From Polaribacter sp. L3A8 (lineage in GTDB: Bacteria > Bacteroidota > Bacteroidia > Flavobacteriales > Flavobacteriaceae): a stretch of DNA of 64,000 nt. The stretch is taken from positions 2,958,501 to 3,022,500 of the forward strand of contig NZ_CP047026.1 of assembly GCF_009796785.1 (NCBI RefSeq), given 5' to 3'. The notes beneath the pieces are model-generated. The model was not told where the DNA came from. It searched no databases and saw nothing but the letters and a program-made list of their open reading frames with translations. The position numbers and the translations under genes are program-made. Shown piece after piece: positions 43,581 through 54,061 of this stretch (positions are counted from its first letter, which is position 1; the number at the start of each line of letters is the position of its first letter).

Positions 43581-45797
43581 ATGGAATCTAAATCAAAGAA
43601 TAATTTTAGCAGAAGAAACTTTTTAAAGGCATCTGTTTTAGCAAGTGGTGGCCTTTTAGTTGGTTTTAATTTATTAACGGCTTGCAAACCAGAAGCCGTA
43701 ATGCCAGTAGATCTTGATAGTTTAAACTTTAATGATTTTAATGCATTTATTAAAATCTCTGATGATGGTTACGTTACTATTTTTTCTCCAAATCCAGAAA
43801 TTGGACAAGGTGTAAAAACAGCAATGCCAATGATTATTGCAGAAGAATTAGATGTAGAATGGAGCAAAGTACGTGTTGTACAAGCCAATTTAGATACTAA
43901 AAACTTTAAAAGACAAGTTGCTGGTGGAAGTCAATCGATACGTTTTGGTTGGGATGCTTTAAGACAAACGGGGGCAACTACAAAACAATTATTAGTAAAT
44001 GCGGCTGCAGTAAAATGGAATGTAGATGCTAGTACTTGTAAAGCATCAAAAGGAATTATTACAAATGCAAACGGAGATAAATTAGGCTATGGAGATGTTG
44101 TAAAAGAAGCAGCTTTGTTATCAATTCCGGAAGATGTAAAGTTGAAAGAAATTAAAGATTTTACAATTATTGGTCAAGAAATAGTAAATGTAGATATTGA
44201 TAAAATTATTACAGGAAAACCTCTTTTTGGATTGGATTATAAAGCAGAAGGTATGTTATATGCATCTGTTTTAAGACCGCCTGCTTTTGGGCAAATATTA
44301 GAAAGTTTTGATGCTTCTGAAGCAAAAAAAATAAATGGTGTTATTGATGTAATTATCATTGGTGATAAAGCTAGAAAGTACGTGCAGTCTGGTAAAATAA
44401 ACTGAACTTTTAAAATGTCAGAAACCGATAAAGTAGTGGTAATTGCAACAAATACTTGGGCTGCAATTAAAGGAAAAAAAGCACTTACTGCAATTTGGAA
44501 AGAAGACTCTAAATTAGAATCTACAGAAAATCAAAATAAAGCATTAACGAAGATATTAGAAGGTAAAGGGTTAACTACAAGGAGAGAAGATGGTAATTTA
44601 AAAAAGGCTTTTGCAACGGCAGATAAAGTAATTGAAAAAACATATCACTCGCCATTTTTACCACATAACTGTATGGAACCTATGAATTTTTATGCAAATG
44701 TAACTGCAGAAAATATTCAATTAGTAGGCCCTGTACAAACACCAGAATTTGCAGCACAAGTGGTTGCAGAAATGTTAGATTTTGATGTAAATAAGGTGTC
44801 TGTAGAAATGACAAGAATGGGTGGTGGTTTTGGTAGAAGACTCTATGGAGATTTTGTATACGAAGCCGCAGAAATATCTAGTGTTATAAAAAAACCTGTT
44901 AAATTAGTTTCTACAAGAGAAGATGATATGACTACAGGAGTATACAAACCTTCTGTAAAATATAGAATAAAAGCCGCTTTAAAAGACGGAAAAGTAACCG
45001 GATATCATTTAATTGAAGCTGCTGTAGGTGGCAATATGTATGGATTAATTCCTAATTTTTTTCCTGCAGGGTGCATTCCTAATTATAAAGTAGAAACAGG
45101 TAATTATAAAAGTAACGTTACAACAGGTGCGTGGAGAGCTCCTTATACCAATTTTTTAGCATTTGCAGAACAAAGTTTCTTTGATGAATTGGCATCAGCA
45201 TTAAATATAGATCCTATTCAATTACGTTTAGATTTATTGCAAAATGTAAAAGGGACTACTGATAATAAAATTGAATATTCCGGACAAAGAATGCAAGACA
45301 CTATTAAATTAGTGAGAGAAAAAGGAAATTGGGGAAAAACAAAAGAAGGTGTTTACCAAGGTTTTTCTGCATATTATAGCCATAATACACATGTTGCAGA
45401 AATTGCAGATATTGTTTTAAAAGATGGTTTTCCTATAGTTAAAAAAGTAACTGTTGCGGTAGATTGTGGTGTTGTAGTAAACCCAACAGGAGCAAGAAAC
45501 CAAGTAGAAGGTGGTGTTTTAGATGGAATAGGGCACGCTATGTATGCTGATTTTTCTTTAAAGGATGGAAAACCAACACACAAAAATTTTGATACATATA
45601 GATTAATCAGAATGCAAGAAACGCCAAAAGTCGCCGTCCATTTTGTAGAAAATGATTTATCTCCTACAGGTTTGGGAGAACCAGGTTTACCTCCAGCAGG
45701 TGGAGCAGTTGCCAACGCAATTAATGCGGCTTTAGGTAAGAGAATTTACAAGCAGCCGTTTATAAATGAATTAAAACAAGATTCAATTTTAAGCTAA
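43581..45797 (+). pseudogene. Molybdenum-binding large subunit (isoquinoline 1-oxidoreductase beta-like) interrupted by an in-frame TGA
   Basis: Two open segments, 43581-44405 and 44415-45797, are in the same reading frame and separated only by TGA at 44403-44405. Together they give about 738 residues, the normal length of the family's large subunit. The first part has a twin-arginine signal (SRRNFLKASVLASGG, then LLTAC). Domain text runs through the stop: ...YVQSGKIN-stop-TFKMSETDKVVVIA. A Trp codon (TGG) changed to TGA is the simplest explanation. The second part keeps the Moco motifs (GGGFGRRLYGD, GAWRAPYTNF, GLGEPGLPPAGGAVANA). An ATG 12 bases after the stop could allow re-initiation, but without a signal peptide. 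Confidence 0.85.
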
Positions 45798-45821
45798 TTT
45801 TAAATGAGTTTAAAACAAAAA

Positions 45822-45855
45822 AATTGCCAAAACCAAATACATGGTTTTGACAATT
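45822..45855. terminator. Terminator hairpin between the molybdenum hydroxylase genes and metG
   Basis: 14-bp arms (AATTGCCAAAACCA and TGGTTTTGACAATT, one mismatch) around a 6-nt loop. On the minus strand a T-run follows directly, so it best fits the end of the metG transcript. It may also act on the plus strand for the hydroxylase genes. Confidence 0.75.
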
Positions 45856-46081
45856 GGATGTGAGTAATTTTTTTTTGTTAAAATTCTTAGGGAACCTTTT
45901 AACTTGTTACTCAATATTTAGCACATTTATGGGGGCATTGCTAATATGATACAAATATAAAGCGTTTCTAAAAGTAATTTTTTAAATGCTTACAAAGTGT
46001 AAGTGTCTTTTGATTATTGACAATAATCTTTCGATTAAAAGAGTATCTTTAGTCGTGTAAAATTACTATAAACAACTAGAT

Positions 46082-48136
46082 TTAACTTACTTGTTGCCCG
46101 TTTTTAACTGCTTTTGTAGGTTCTACAAAGGCTAATTTACCATCAGGAGTATCCGTCATTAAAATCATTCCTTGGCTTTCTACGCCTCTAATTTTCCTAG
46201 GTGCTAAGTTTACCAAAACAGAAACTTGCTGACCAATAATATCTTCTGGTGAAAAGCTTTCTGCAATACCAGAAACAATAGTTCTTGTATCAATACCTAC
46301 ATCAACCTTTAATTTTAAAAGCTTTTTAGTTTTAGCCACTTTTTCTGCTTCTAAAATAGTACCAATTCTAATATCTAGTTTGGTAAAATCTTCAAATTCA
46401 ATAGTTTCTTTTTGAGGTTCTAGCACTTTATTTTCTTGCTCGTTGGCAATTTTAGTTGCTTCTAATTTTTCTATCTGAGCATCAATTGTTTTATCTTCAA
46501 TTTTAGAAAACAACAATTCTGCTTTGTTTATTTGATGCGCTGCAGGTAATAAAACATCTTTTTCGGTAACATCTGTCCAAGAAAGCGTATCATCAATATT
46601 TAAAATTCCTTTTAATTTATCCGAAGTAAACGGTAAAAATGGTTTAGAAGCCACTGCCAATGCTGTAGAAATTTGCAAAGCAACATACATAATTGTTTGT
46701 ACACGTGCTGCATCTACTTTTATCACTTTCCAAGGCTCTTCATCCGCTAAATACTTGTTACCAAGTCTTGCTAAATTCATTAATTCTTGGCTAGCTTCTC
46801 TAAATCTATATCTTTCTATAGATTTACCAATAATATTAGGAAACTCTTTTATAGCTGCTAAAACATCTTCATCTACTTCTGTAAAATCATTTGGCGCAGG
46901 TACAATTCCCTCGTAATATTTGTTGGTTAAAACGACAACTCTGTTAATAAAGTTGCCAAAAATAGCAACCAATTCGTTGTTGTTTTTAGCTTGAAAATCT
47001 TTCCAAGTAAAATCGTTGTCTTTACTTTCTGGTGCGTTTGCAGTTAATGTATAACGTAAAACATCTTGCTGATCTGGAAATTCTTCTAAATACTCGTGTA
47101 ACCAAACTGCCCAGTTTTTAGAAGTAGATAATTTATTTCCTTCTAAATTTAAAAACTCGTTTGCAGGTACATTATCTGGTAAAATATAATCTCCATGTGC
47201 TTTTAACATCGATGGAAAAATAATACAGTGAAAAACAATATTGTCTTTCCCTATAAAATGAACCAATTTGGTATCATCCTTTTTCCAATAATCTTCCCAG
47301 TTTTTTCCTTCTCTAGCAGCCCATTCTTTGGTAGATGAAATGTAGCCAATTGGTGCATCAAACCAAACATATAAAACTTTTCCTTCGGCATCTTTTAAAG
47401 GAACCGGAATTCCCCAATCTAAATCTCTTGTTACTGCTCTTGGTCTTAAACCATCTTCTACCCAACTTTTTACTTGTCCGTAAACATTAGGTTTCCAATC
47501 TTTTTTATGACCTTCTAAAATCCACTCACGTAAAAAATCTTCGTGCTTATCTAGAGGTAAAAACCAGTGTTTTGTTTCTTTTACGGTTGGTACATTTCCT
47601 GTAATTGCAGATTTAGGATTAATTAAATCTGTAGCGTTATGAGAAGTACCGCAGTTTTCACATTGATCTCCATAACTTTCTTCGAAACCACATTTTGGGC
47701 AAGTTCCTACCACAAATCGGTCTGCTAAAAACTGATTTGCTTCCTCATCATACAATTGTGCCGAAACTTCTTCTATAAACTCACCATCATTATACATTTT
47801 TGTAAAAAACTCTGAGGCAGTTTCATGATGAATTTTAGCTGAAGTTCTTGAATAATTATCAAAAGAAATTCCGAAATCTTCAAAAGATTTTTTGATGATT
47901 CCATGGTATTTATCAATAATTACTTGCGGAGAAACGCCTTCTTTTTTAGCTCTCATTGGTATGGCAGCACCATGCTCATCCGAACCAGAAATGTAGGCAA
48001 CATCATTACCTGTTAAACGTAAATAACGCGCATAAATATCTGCAGGAACGTAAACACCTGCTAAATGACCAATATGTATTGGACCATTTGTATATGGTAA
48101 AGCGGCAGTAATTGTATATCTTTTAGGAGCACTCAT
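46082..48136 (-). CDS. metG: Methionyl-tRNA synthetase with C-terminal tRNA-binding domain
   Basis: Charges tRNA-Met with methionine; 684 aa. The class I signature is [14 protein letters not shown] (residues about 15-28). The zinc knuckle is [18 protein letters not shown] (about 145-162), and the KMSKS equivalent is KLSTSKN. An EMAP-II-like tRNA-binding/dimerisation domain (about 575-684; [20 protein letters not shown]) is fused at the C-terminus. The start is supported by a -7 element TACTTTTG about 40 nt upstream. Confidence 0.97.
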   Translation of the reverse strand: MSAPKRYTITAALPYTNGPIHIGHLAGVYVPADIYARYLRLTGNDVAYISGSDEHGAAIPMRAKKEGVSPQVIIDKYHGIIKKSFEDFGISFDNYSRTSAKIHHETASEFFTKMYNDGEFIEEVSAQLYDEEANQFLADRFVVGTCPKCGFEESYGDQCENCGTSHNATDLINPKSAITGNVPTVKETKHWFLPLDKHEDFLREWILEGHKKDWKPNVYGQVKSWVEDGLRPRAVTRDLDWGIPVPLKDAEGKVLYVWFDAPIGYISSTKEWAAREGKNWEDYWKKDDTKLVHFIGKDNIVFHCIIFPSMLKAHGDYILPDNVPANEFLNLEGNKLSTSKNWAVWLHEYLEEFPDQQDVLRYTLTANAPESKDNDFTWKDFQAKNNNELVAIFGNFINRVVVLTNKYYEGIVPAPNDFTEVDEDVLAAIKEFPNIIGKSIERYRFREASQELMNLARLGNKYLADEEPWKVIKVDAARVQTIMYVALQISTALAVASKPFLPFTSDKLKGILNIDDTLSWTDVTEKDVLLPAAHQINKAELLFSKIEDKTIDAQIEKLEATKIANEQENKVLEPQKETIEFEDFTKLDIRIGTILEAEKVAKTKKLLKLKVDVGIDTRTIVSGIAESFSPEDIIGQQVSVLVNLAPRKIRGVESQGMILMTDTPDGKLAFVEPTKAVKNGQQVS

Positions 48137-48174
48137 GTGTTCTATGTATTAATTGTGTACTGATTTTTGAAGTG

Positions 48175-48182
48175 CAAAAGTA
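48175..48182 (-). promoter_or_regulatory. Candidate metG promoter -7 element
   Basis: TACTTTTG on the minus strand, 38 nt before the metG ATG, matching TAnnTTTG. Confidence 0.5.
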
Positions 48183-48272
48183 CGAAAAAGGGAGTTTTAA
48201 AAACCATTGAAAATTGATACATTTACCAGAATAAGATTTTTACACAATTTTAACCTAGAAACAAGACCTATT

Positions 48273-49262
48273 TTGAAGAAAAATATGCTATTTATTACAT
48301 TTTTATTGATGATTTTTTCATCGATAAAAGCACAAGACAAATTAAGTACGCCAGCCTATTTAGAAAAAGGAGATACAATTGCTATTGTTGCACCTGCAGG
48401 TATTTTAAGAGGCAGACAAGCAACCATTGATAATGCTAAGAAATTAGCCGAAAGTTGGGGTTTAAAAGTGGTTATAGGTAAAAATGTATTTAAACAAAAC
48501 AATCATTTTGCAGGAACGGATGTAGAACGTTGTCAAGATTTTCAAGATGCGTTAGACAACCCAAATATTAAAGCAATTTGGGCTGCAAGAGGCGGTTATG
48601 GTTCTGTAAGAATTTTAGATCTATTAGATTTTACAAAATTTAAAGAGCAACCAAAATGGATTATTGGGTATTCTGATATTACTGCGTTTCACAACCACAT
48701 TCATAATTTAGGTGTAGAAACGATTCACGGAATGATGGCAAGTAGTTTAGAGGAGAAGCCAGAGGAAATTATTAAAACAATTTCGAGTTTTAAAAATGCG
48801 TTGTTTGGTAAAGACATTTCTTATAAAATTACTTCATCTAAATACAATAGAACTACTTCATCAAAAATTATAGAAGGACAAATTATAGGAGGAAACTTAG
48901 CTATTTTAACATCTATGTTAGGTTCTAAAAGTCAGTTAAATACGGATGGTAAAGTGTTGTTTATCGAAGAGATTGGCGAGTATAAATATTCTATTGATAG
49001 AATGTTGCAAAGTTTAAAACGTGCCGGATATTTTACAAATGTAAATGCTGTAATTATAGGTAATATGTCTTCTATCAGAAAGAATTCTACCAAATGGGGA
49101 AGTACTATTGAGCAATTAATTTTAGATGTTGTTCCAGAAGATACTCCTGTTTTCTTTGATTTTCCTGCAGGACATGAAGCAGATAATAGAGCAATGATTT
49201 TTGGACGAAACGTAAAGTTATCTGTTGGTAACGGACAGTATTCTGTTGATTTTATAAAATAG
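48273..49262 (+). CDS. LD-carboxypeptidase (peptidase S66), exported
   Basis: Cleaves the terminal D-Ala from murein tetrapeptides in cell-wall recycling. From the TTG at 48273 the protein has 329 aa and an N-terminal signal peptide (basic KKN, then MLFITFLLMIFSSIKAQ). The ATG at 48285 is an alternative that loses the basic residues. Family motifs are GDTIAIVAPAG, AARGGYGSVRILDLLDF, the nucleophile Ser in IGYSDITAFHN, IGGNLAIL, and DFPAGHEADN with the catalytic His. Export suggests action in the periplasm, unlike cytosolic E. coli LdcA. Its 3' end overlaps the convergent next gene by 11 bp. Confidence 0.85.
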   Translation: MKKNMLFITFLLMIFSSIKAQDKLSTPAYLEKGDTIAIVAPAGILRGRQATIDNAKKLAESWGLKVVIGKNVFKQNNHFAGTDVERCQDFQDALDNPNIKAIWAARGGYGSVRILDLLDFTKFKEQPKWIIGYSDITAFHNHIHNLGVETIHGMMASSLEEKPEEIIKTISSFKNALFGKDISYKITSSKYNRTTSSKIIEGQIIGGNLAILTSMLGSKSQLNTDGKVLFIEEIGEYKYSIDRMLQSLKRAGYFTNVNAVIIGNMSSIRKNSTKWGSTIEQLILDVVPEDTPVFFDFPAGHEADNRAMIFGRNVKLSVGNGQYSVDFIK

Positions 49263-49605
49263 ATTTTACTTTAAATAAAGTAGCGTCTAGCTCGTTGTAA
49301 AGTTTTAAAAACCGTTGTTTACGATTTTCTTGTTGCTTAAATTCATTAGCCTGAAAACCACCAAGAAAATTGAGCCATTTGTATTTTGGATTATTGTGAT
49401 TTTCTTCATCTAGGTTAAAGTCTATTTGTGATATTATGAATTTTATTTCTTTAGAAAATAAGCTTTCTTTAACTTTCTGTATAAATCTGTTTATTTCAAT
49501 TTCTAATTGATTTAATTCATCATCAGTAATAATTTTATCGTTTTGATGCCTTTTGGATGCTGTTTTTAAGAACTCTAAATATTTAATAAGCGTTTCTTTT
49601 TCCAT
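49252..49605 (-). CDS. Hypothetical helical protein
   Basis: A 117-aa protein from the ATG at 49605 (MEKETLIKYLEFLK). An earlier in-frame start at 49641 would add 12 hydrophobic residues of doubtful value. It is mostly helical and charged, with a central NPKYKWLNFLGGFQANEFKQ segment that looks conserved. I do not recognise the family. It is convergent with, and overlaps by 11 bp, the carboxypeptidase gene. Confidence 0.6.
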   Translation of the reverse strand: MEKETLIKYLEFLKTASKRHQNDKIITDDELNQLEIEINRFIQKVKESLFSKEIKFIISQIDFNLDEENHNNPKYKWLNFLGGFQANEFKQQENRKQRFLKLYNELDATLFKVKSIL

Positions 49606-49721
49606 TATTATAAAAGTAAGTAATAATTTGTAAATTAACACGTTGCAATTTTCAATTAAGAATCTTTTTAAAATTTAACAATCGACTGAAAACTGCCACT
49701 GAATACTGAAAACTCAAAAAA

Positions 49722-50081
49722 ATGGCAGAACACAATGAACTTGGAAAAGAAGGAGAAAAATTAGCGATTAAATTTTTATTAAAAAATGGTTATAAAATTC
49801 TAGAAACAAACTACCGTTATTTAAAGGCAGAAGTAGATATTATTGCTCTAAAAGGAGAAATATTAGCTGCTGTTGAGGTAAAAACAAGAAGTTCAGATTA
49901 TTTTGAAGAACCACAAGATGCCGTAAAAGCTAAAAAAATTAAATTATTGGTTTCTGCAATTGATTATTATGTGGTGCAAAGAGATTTAGATGTGGAAGTA
50001 AGATTTGATATTATTGCAATTTTAATCAATAAAAAAGGAACAAAATTGGAGCATTTAGAAGATGCTTTTCTTTATTTTTAA
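49722..50081 (+). CDS. YraN/UPF0102 family endonuclease-fold protein
   Basis: A 119-aa protein of the YraN family, which has a restriction-endonuclease-like (Holliday-resolvase-like) fold. The core motif is LGKEGEKLAIKFLLKNGYKIL, then AEVDIIALKGEILAAVEVKTR (the E-x-D...E-x-K metal site, residues about 36-57). The usual context is near rRNA-processing or DNA genes; here it stands beside unrelated genes. The function in the cell is unsettled. Confidence 0.92.
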   Translation: MAEHNELGKEGEKLAIKFLLKNGYKILETNYRYLKAEVDIIALKGEILAAVEVKTRSSDYFEEPQDAVKAKKIKLLVSAIDYYVVQRDLDVEVRFDIIAILINKKGTKLEHLEDAFLYF

Positions 50082-50160
50082 TGTTCTCTTTTCATACTGA
50101 ACATCGTAATCAATACCTAATAAAAGAACTTTTTAAAACGGTAAGTTTTAGTTTCGTTCT

Positions 50161-51063
50161 ATGGTTACAAAAAAGTTTTGGTTTGGTGTTCTCTTAGGGG
50201 TTTTAGGTATTGTACTTTTCTCTTCTAAAGCTGTAATGGTAAAGCTAGCGTACAATTATAATGTAGATGCTATTACCATGTTGTTGCTAAGAATGTTATT
50301 TTCTTTTCCTTTTTATGTGGTGATTGTATATCTATATCGAAATAAAAATCAGGAAATAAAAATAACCAAAAAAGATTATTATTGGGTAGTATTTTTTGGT
50401 TTGGTTGGTTATTATTTGGCTAGCTATTTCGATTTTGTAGGTTTAAGCTATATAAAGGCAAGTTTAGAACGTATTATTTTGTTTGTATATCCTACCATTG
50501 TAATTTTATTAAATAGATTATTCTTTAAACAACCTATTACTAAATTTCAGGCGCTTGCCATCTTTTTATCATACGTAGGTATTGTAATTGCTTTTTCTGA
50601 TGAGGTTGATATTTCTGGTAATAATGTGTATTTAGGAGGCTTTTTTGTGCTTTTAAGTGCAATAACGTATGCTTCTTATTTGGTAGGAAGTGGATGGTTA
50701 ATTCCTAAATTTGGGGTAGTAAAGTTTACAGCTTATGCCATGTTAGTTTCTTGTTTTTGTGTGTTTGTTCACTTTAGCATTATTGGTGAAACAGATTTGT
50801 TTAATTTGCCTTGGCAAGTATATGGTTTTGGGCTTCTAATAGCAATATTTGCTACTGTAATTCCGTCTTTTTTAGTAAGTACTTCTATTAAAATGATTAG
50901 CTCATCTAACTTTGCAATTGTTGCAGGTGTTGGGCCAATATCTACCATAATACTAGCCTCTTTTTTCTTAGGAGAAAGGTTGACTTTAGTTCAGTTTTTT
51001 GGTGCTTTTTTAGTAATAATAGGTATTGTTATTACCTCCTTAAAACAAGCAAAGAAAAAGTAA
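50161..51063 (+). CDS. EamA/DMT-family permease
   Basis: A 300-aa inner-membrane protein with ten predicted helices in two EamA repeats (residues about 8-145 and 158-295). Helix-rich segments include LLLRMLFSFPFYVVIVYLY and ASLERIILFVYPTIVILLNR. Members export amino acids or other metabolites; the substrate is unknown. It ends 2 bp from the convergent thioredoxin-like gene, with no terminator visible between them. Confidence 0.9.
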   Translation: MVTKKFWFGVLLGVLGIVLFSSKAVMVKLAYNYNVDAITMLLLRMLFSFPFYVVIVYLYRNKNQEIKITKKDYYWVVFFGLVGYYLASYFDFVGLSYIKASLERIILFVYPTIVILLNRLFFKQPITKFQALAIFLSYVGIVIAFSDEVDISGNNVYLGGFFVLLSAITYASYLVGSGWLIPKFGVVKFTAYAMLVSCFCVFVHFSIIGETDLFNLPWQVYGFGLLIAIFATVIPSFLVSTSIKMISSSNFAIVAGVGPISTIILASFFLGERLTLVQFFGAFLVIIGIVITSLKQAKKK

Positions 51064-51065
51064 GA

Positions 51066-51557
51066 CTACTTTAAAGCTTTTAAAATAGCTTTTCTTAAAT
51101 CACTAATATCAGATTTTTTATTGCCACTATCTATGTAGGCAATTTTTCCTTTTTTATTGATAATAAAATAAGAGGGATACACTTGTTGTTTGTTAAATTT
51201 CTGACTAACATCCATCGCAGAATAAGCAATTTTAAAATGAAAAGGATGTACTTTTAATAGCTTTTCTATTGTGGGTTTTCTATCTAATGCCGGTGCAATA
51301 AATAAAATATCATCTCTATTTTTAAACTCTTTTACAAGACTATTTAATTTAGGAATGTCTGTTAAACAAGGCATGCAAGAGGTAAACCAAAATTTAAAAA
51401 CAACTACTTTTTTATTAATTTCTTTATTGGTTAATTTTGTGCCATCTGTAATCCATAATTTAAAGCTAGGCGCGTCATCATTAATTTTAAAATATTGTTG
51501 ACTAATAACATTATAATTAATAAATAACGCAAAAATAACTACCCATTTTTTTACCAT
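51066..51557 (-). CDS. TlpA-like thioredoxin-fold protein, exported
   Basis: A 163-aa protein with a signal peptide or membrane anchor (residues 1-18). A thioredoxin/AhpC-TSA domain carries VVFKFWFTSCMPCLTDIPKL, with the redox motif C-M-P-C (residues about 59-62). Members reduce or transfer disulfides in the periplasm. Its start overlaps the stop of the next upstream gene by one base, so it is translationally coupled to another TlpA-like gene. Confidence 0.88.
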   Translation of the reverse strand: MVKKWVVIFALFINYNVISQQYFKINDDAPSFKLWITDGTKLTNKEINKKVVVFKFWFTSCMPCLTDIPKLNSLVKEFKNRDDILFIAPALDRKPTIEKLLKVHPFHFKIAYSAMDVSQKFNKQQVYPSYFIINKKGKIAYIDSGNKKSDISDLRKAILKALK

Positions 51558-52921
51558 TACTTTTCGGTAAAAAAATCTTTTACATCTTTTAAATGTTCTG
51601 GTTTTGCAATAATTTTTTTGTTAGCATCTAAAATAAAATAACTTGGTGTAGAAACAATATTATAGGTTCTTGCAATTTTGTTTTCCCATTTGTTTAATCC
51701 TAAAACATGGTGCCAATTTGGTAATGTATTCTTAAAGCTGTTCCAACCAAAAGCCTCTTTTTCTAAAGAAAAAGCAATCACTTTTACCTTTTTATTTTCT
51801 TTTAAAAATTTATGTACTTGTGGTACTTCGTTTAAACAATGTGAGCAAGTAGTACTCCAAAAAATCAATAAATAATTTTCTGCATCGCCTAACTTAGAAA
51901 GTTTTAATTCTTTTCCGTTTTCTTTCCAAGAAAAGTCTGGTGCAATTCTACCTATTTCGGCAGCAAATAAGGCTTGTTTTGATTCTTTAAAACTTTTATT
52001 TTGAATGTTAGTAGGTAATTTGTTATAATAAGTTTCAAATAAATAATCTATTAAATCTAAATTCATAGAAGATTCAAACTGAGTTATTAAAAACTCAATT
52101 ACATCTTTTTTATAAGTGATACTTTCAATTTTAGAAAGTACGGTATCTACCGATTTTTTATATAATTTTTGTTGTGTTTCTTGATCTTCAGAAAAGTTAA
52201 TATAAAAAACATAATCTGTAATTCTACTGATTAAAAAAGAAGAGTTTAAAAGCGTTTTATTATCAAAATCTATGTTGTTAAAAAAGGTATTATTCATGCT
52301 AGACATATATTCTTCTGGAGTTTTTAAAATATCCGAAGAATTATTTTTTAAGGAAGCTTTAATAAAAGGATAAACATACATGCCGTTTGACGTTTCTAAA
52401 TATTCTTTTTGAATATCATTTACCTGCTTTAAAGCTTTTTTATATTCTTTATTTAAATTTAAACTTTTATTTTGTAACCCTACAACTTGTATAGAATCTA
52501 ATGTTTGTTGCGCTGCAGCACTTTTGTCTAAATAACTTTTATATAAAATATTTTCTTTTGAAGCTGTAAAAAAAACGGTTTGGTTTCCGTAATTAGGATT
52601 AAAACTAAAACTTACATCTTCTTTATTAAAAATAAAATCTACAAAACCAGCTTCCTCTAATTTATAAGTTAATCTATAAGAACCCGGTTTTGTGTTTGTT
52701 GGTAGTGTAAAACTAAACTTACCTATTGCTTGTTTTTTTCCTTGAATTGTAACAGTATCTATTGCTATTTTAGAATTTTGTACAAACTTTTGTGTAGCTC
52801 CTTCTATTTTGTATAAAATAACCCAATCACTTTTTAAAGTAGGATACATTGTACCGTTTACAGTATATTGTGCTTGTGCAAATGAAGAGATTAAGAATAT
52901 AAAAGCGAGTATTTTTTTCAT
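51557..52921 (-). CDS. TlpA-type thioredoxin with large N-terminal domain, exported
   Basis: A 454-aa exported protein. After the signal peptide (MKKILAFIFLISSFAQA) comes a beta-rich domain resembling DUF4369-type modules (residues about 20-110; YTVNGTMYPTLKSDW). A helical middle (about 120-310) follows, then a C-terminal thioredoxin domain (about 320-454; LLIFWSTTCSHCLNEVPQVHK) with C-S-H-C. The architecture is common in Bacteroidota periplasmic disulfide proteins. It is the first gene of a coupled pair. Confidence 0.88.
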   Translation of the reverse strand: MKKILAFIFLISSFAQAQYTVNGTMYPTLKSDWVILYKIEGATQKFVQNSKIAIDTVTIQGKKQAIGKFSFTLPTNTKPGSYRLTYKLEEAGFVDFIFNKEDVSFSFNPNYGNQTVFFTASKENILYKSYLDKSAAAQQTLDSIQVVGLQNKSLNLNKEYKKALKQVNDIQKEYLETSNGMYVYPFIKASLKNNSSDILKTPEEYMSSMNNTFFNNIDFDNKTLLNSSFLISRITDYVFYINFSEDQETQQKLYKKSVDTVLSKIESITYKKDVIEFLITQFESSMNLDLIDYLFETYYNKLPTNIQNKSFKESKQALFAAEIGRIAPDFSWKENGKELKLSKLGDAENYLLIFWSTTCSHCLNEVPQVHKFLKENKKVKVIAFSLEKEAFGWNSFKNTLPNWHHVLGLNKWENKIARTYNIVSTPSYFILDANKKIIAKPEHLKDVKDFFTEK

Positions 52922-53071
52922 TTTTTAAGGTTGATTTGTTCTTATTAAACTAATTTCAAGAAACGTACCAAAAGTACTATTTCTCTATTAAATTAGGAAT
53001 TTATTTAATAAATTCTCCCCAAAAAAAGGTTTTTAAAAAGATATGAAGATTACGGGTTATTTAGAGTATTA

Positions 53072-53422
53072 CTAATAATTTAAAGTCTCAAAATAGTTAA
53101 CAACCGCTTCTTTCATTAACACAGTTTGTTCTCCTGGTTTTAAGTTTGGTAATTCTGTAAGTGTTTTATAATGTGGCCAAGCATCATCATCAAAAAAATC
53201 GAATTCGTAATAACCATACGGTTCTAAAAGCTTACAAATGGCAATATGCATTAGGTTTACTTTTTCGTCTTTTTTAAATTCTCTATGACCTTGCCCTAAT
53301 TCTTGTACGCCAATTAAATAGATAATTCCATCCATATTTAATTCGTCTCCATCTGCAAATTGATCTGTTAATTTACCAACTAACAAATCCCATTTTTCTT
53401 TTAAGGTGAGTGTTTTAGACAT
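53072..53422 (-). CDS. Conserved hypothetical protein
   Basis: A 116-aa acidic soluble protein with aromatic-rich segments (GYYEFDFFDDDAWPHYKTL). There is no signal peptide, metal-binding cluster or recognised domain. The text IYLIGVQELGQGHREFKKDEKV looks like a conserved core. It is probably a Flavobacteriia-specific family. The gene is isolated and divergent from cvpA. The function is unknown. Confidence 0.7.
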   Translation of the reverse strand: MSKTLTLKEKWDLLVGKLTDQFADGDELNMDGIIYLIGVQELGQGHREFKKDEKVNLMHIAICKLLEPYGYYEFDFFDDDAWPHYKTLTELPNLKPGEQTVLMKEAVVNYFETLNY

Positions 53423-53504
53423 CTAATTTTTTTATAAGTTGTAAAGATACAACTGGCATTTTTAAATTGACTAAAAATTATGTAGGTTTGAGGAAATTAA
53501 TTTC

Positions 53505-54008
53505 ATGAATATTTTTGATATTATTATAGCTTCTTTATTACTTTTTGGTTTTGTTAGAGGTATTTTAAAAGGTTTATTTGTAGAAGTTGCATCTTTGGTT
53601 GCTTTAATAGGTGGTGTATATGGTGCAATTCATTTTTCTCACTTTGCTTCTAATTTCTTAACAGCATATGTTTCTTGGAAACCAGAATATATTTCTTTAG
53701 CTTCTTTTGCAATTACTTTTGTTATTATTATTTTGGTAATAGCACTTCTAGGAAAAGCATTAACTAAAATTGCAGATTTTGCTTCTTTAGGTATTTTAAA
53801 TAAAATATTAGGCGGTGTATTTGGCGCTTTAAAAATAGGATTGATATTAAGTGTCGTTTTCATTTTTTTTGGTAAAATGAATGATACAATTCCTTTTATA
53901 GAAAAAGAAACATTAGAAGAATCTATTTTATATGCTCCAGTAAAAAAAGTAGCTCCGAGTATTTTTCCATCAATAATTAAAGAAGAGGTAGAGGAGAAGC
54001 CTTTATAA
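53505..54008 (+). CDS. CvpA family membrane protein
   Basis: A 167-aa inner-membrane protein with four helices. The N-terminus IFDIIIASLLLFGFVRGILKGLFVEVASL is the family signature (colicin V production protein), followed by Gly/Ala-rich helices. In E. coli, CvpA is linked to purF expression, colicin V export and envelope stress; no such context is seen here. It is followed by a bidirectional terminator. Confidence 0.88.
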   Translation: MNIFDIIIASLLLFGFVRGILKGLFVEVASLVALIGGVYGAIHFSHFASNFLTAYVSWKPEYISLASFAITFVIIILVIALLGKALTKIADFASLGILNKILGGVFGALKIGLILSVVFIFFGKMNDTIPFIEKETLEESILYAPVKKVAPSIFPSIIKEEVEEKPL

Positions 54009-54027
54009 AAATAGTATACTTAAAATT

Positions 54028-54057
54028 AAAAACCCAAGGAATTTTCCTTGGGTTTTT
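54028..54057. terminator. Bidirectional terminator between cvpA and the carbonic anhydrase gene
   Basis: A perfect 13-bp stem (AAAAACCCAAGGA and complement) with loop ATTT and flanking A/T runs. It serves both convergent genes. Confidence 0.93.
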
Positions 54058-54061
54058 AGTT

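Noticed and set aside
44403-44405. Selenocysteine at the in-frame TGA of the molybdenum hydroxylase
   Set aside because: The site is not at the molybdenum centre, no SECIS-like hairpin was recognised directly downstream, and the context fits a lost Trp codon.
45374-45715. Minus-strand frame of 113 codons inside the molybdenum hydroxylase gene
   Set aside because: The opposite strand encodes conserved Moco-binding motifs; this frame is an antisense shadow.
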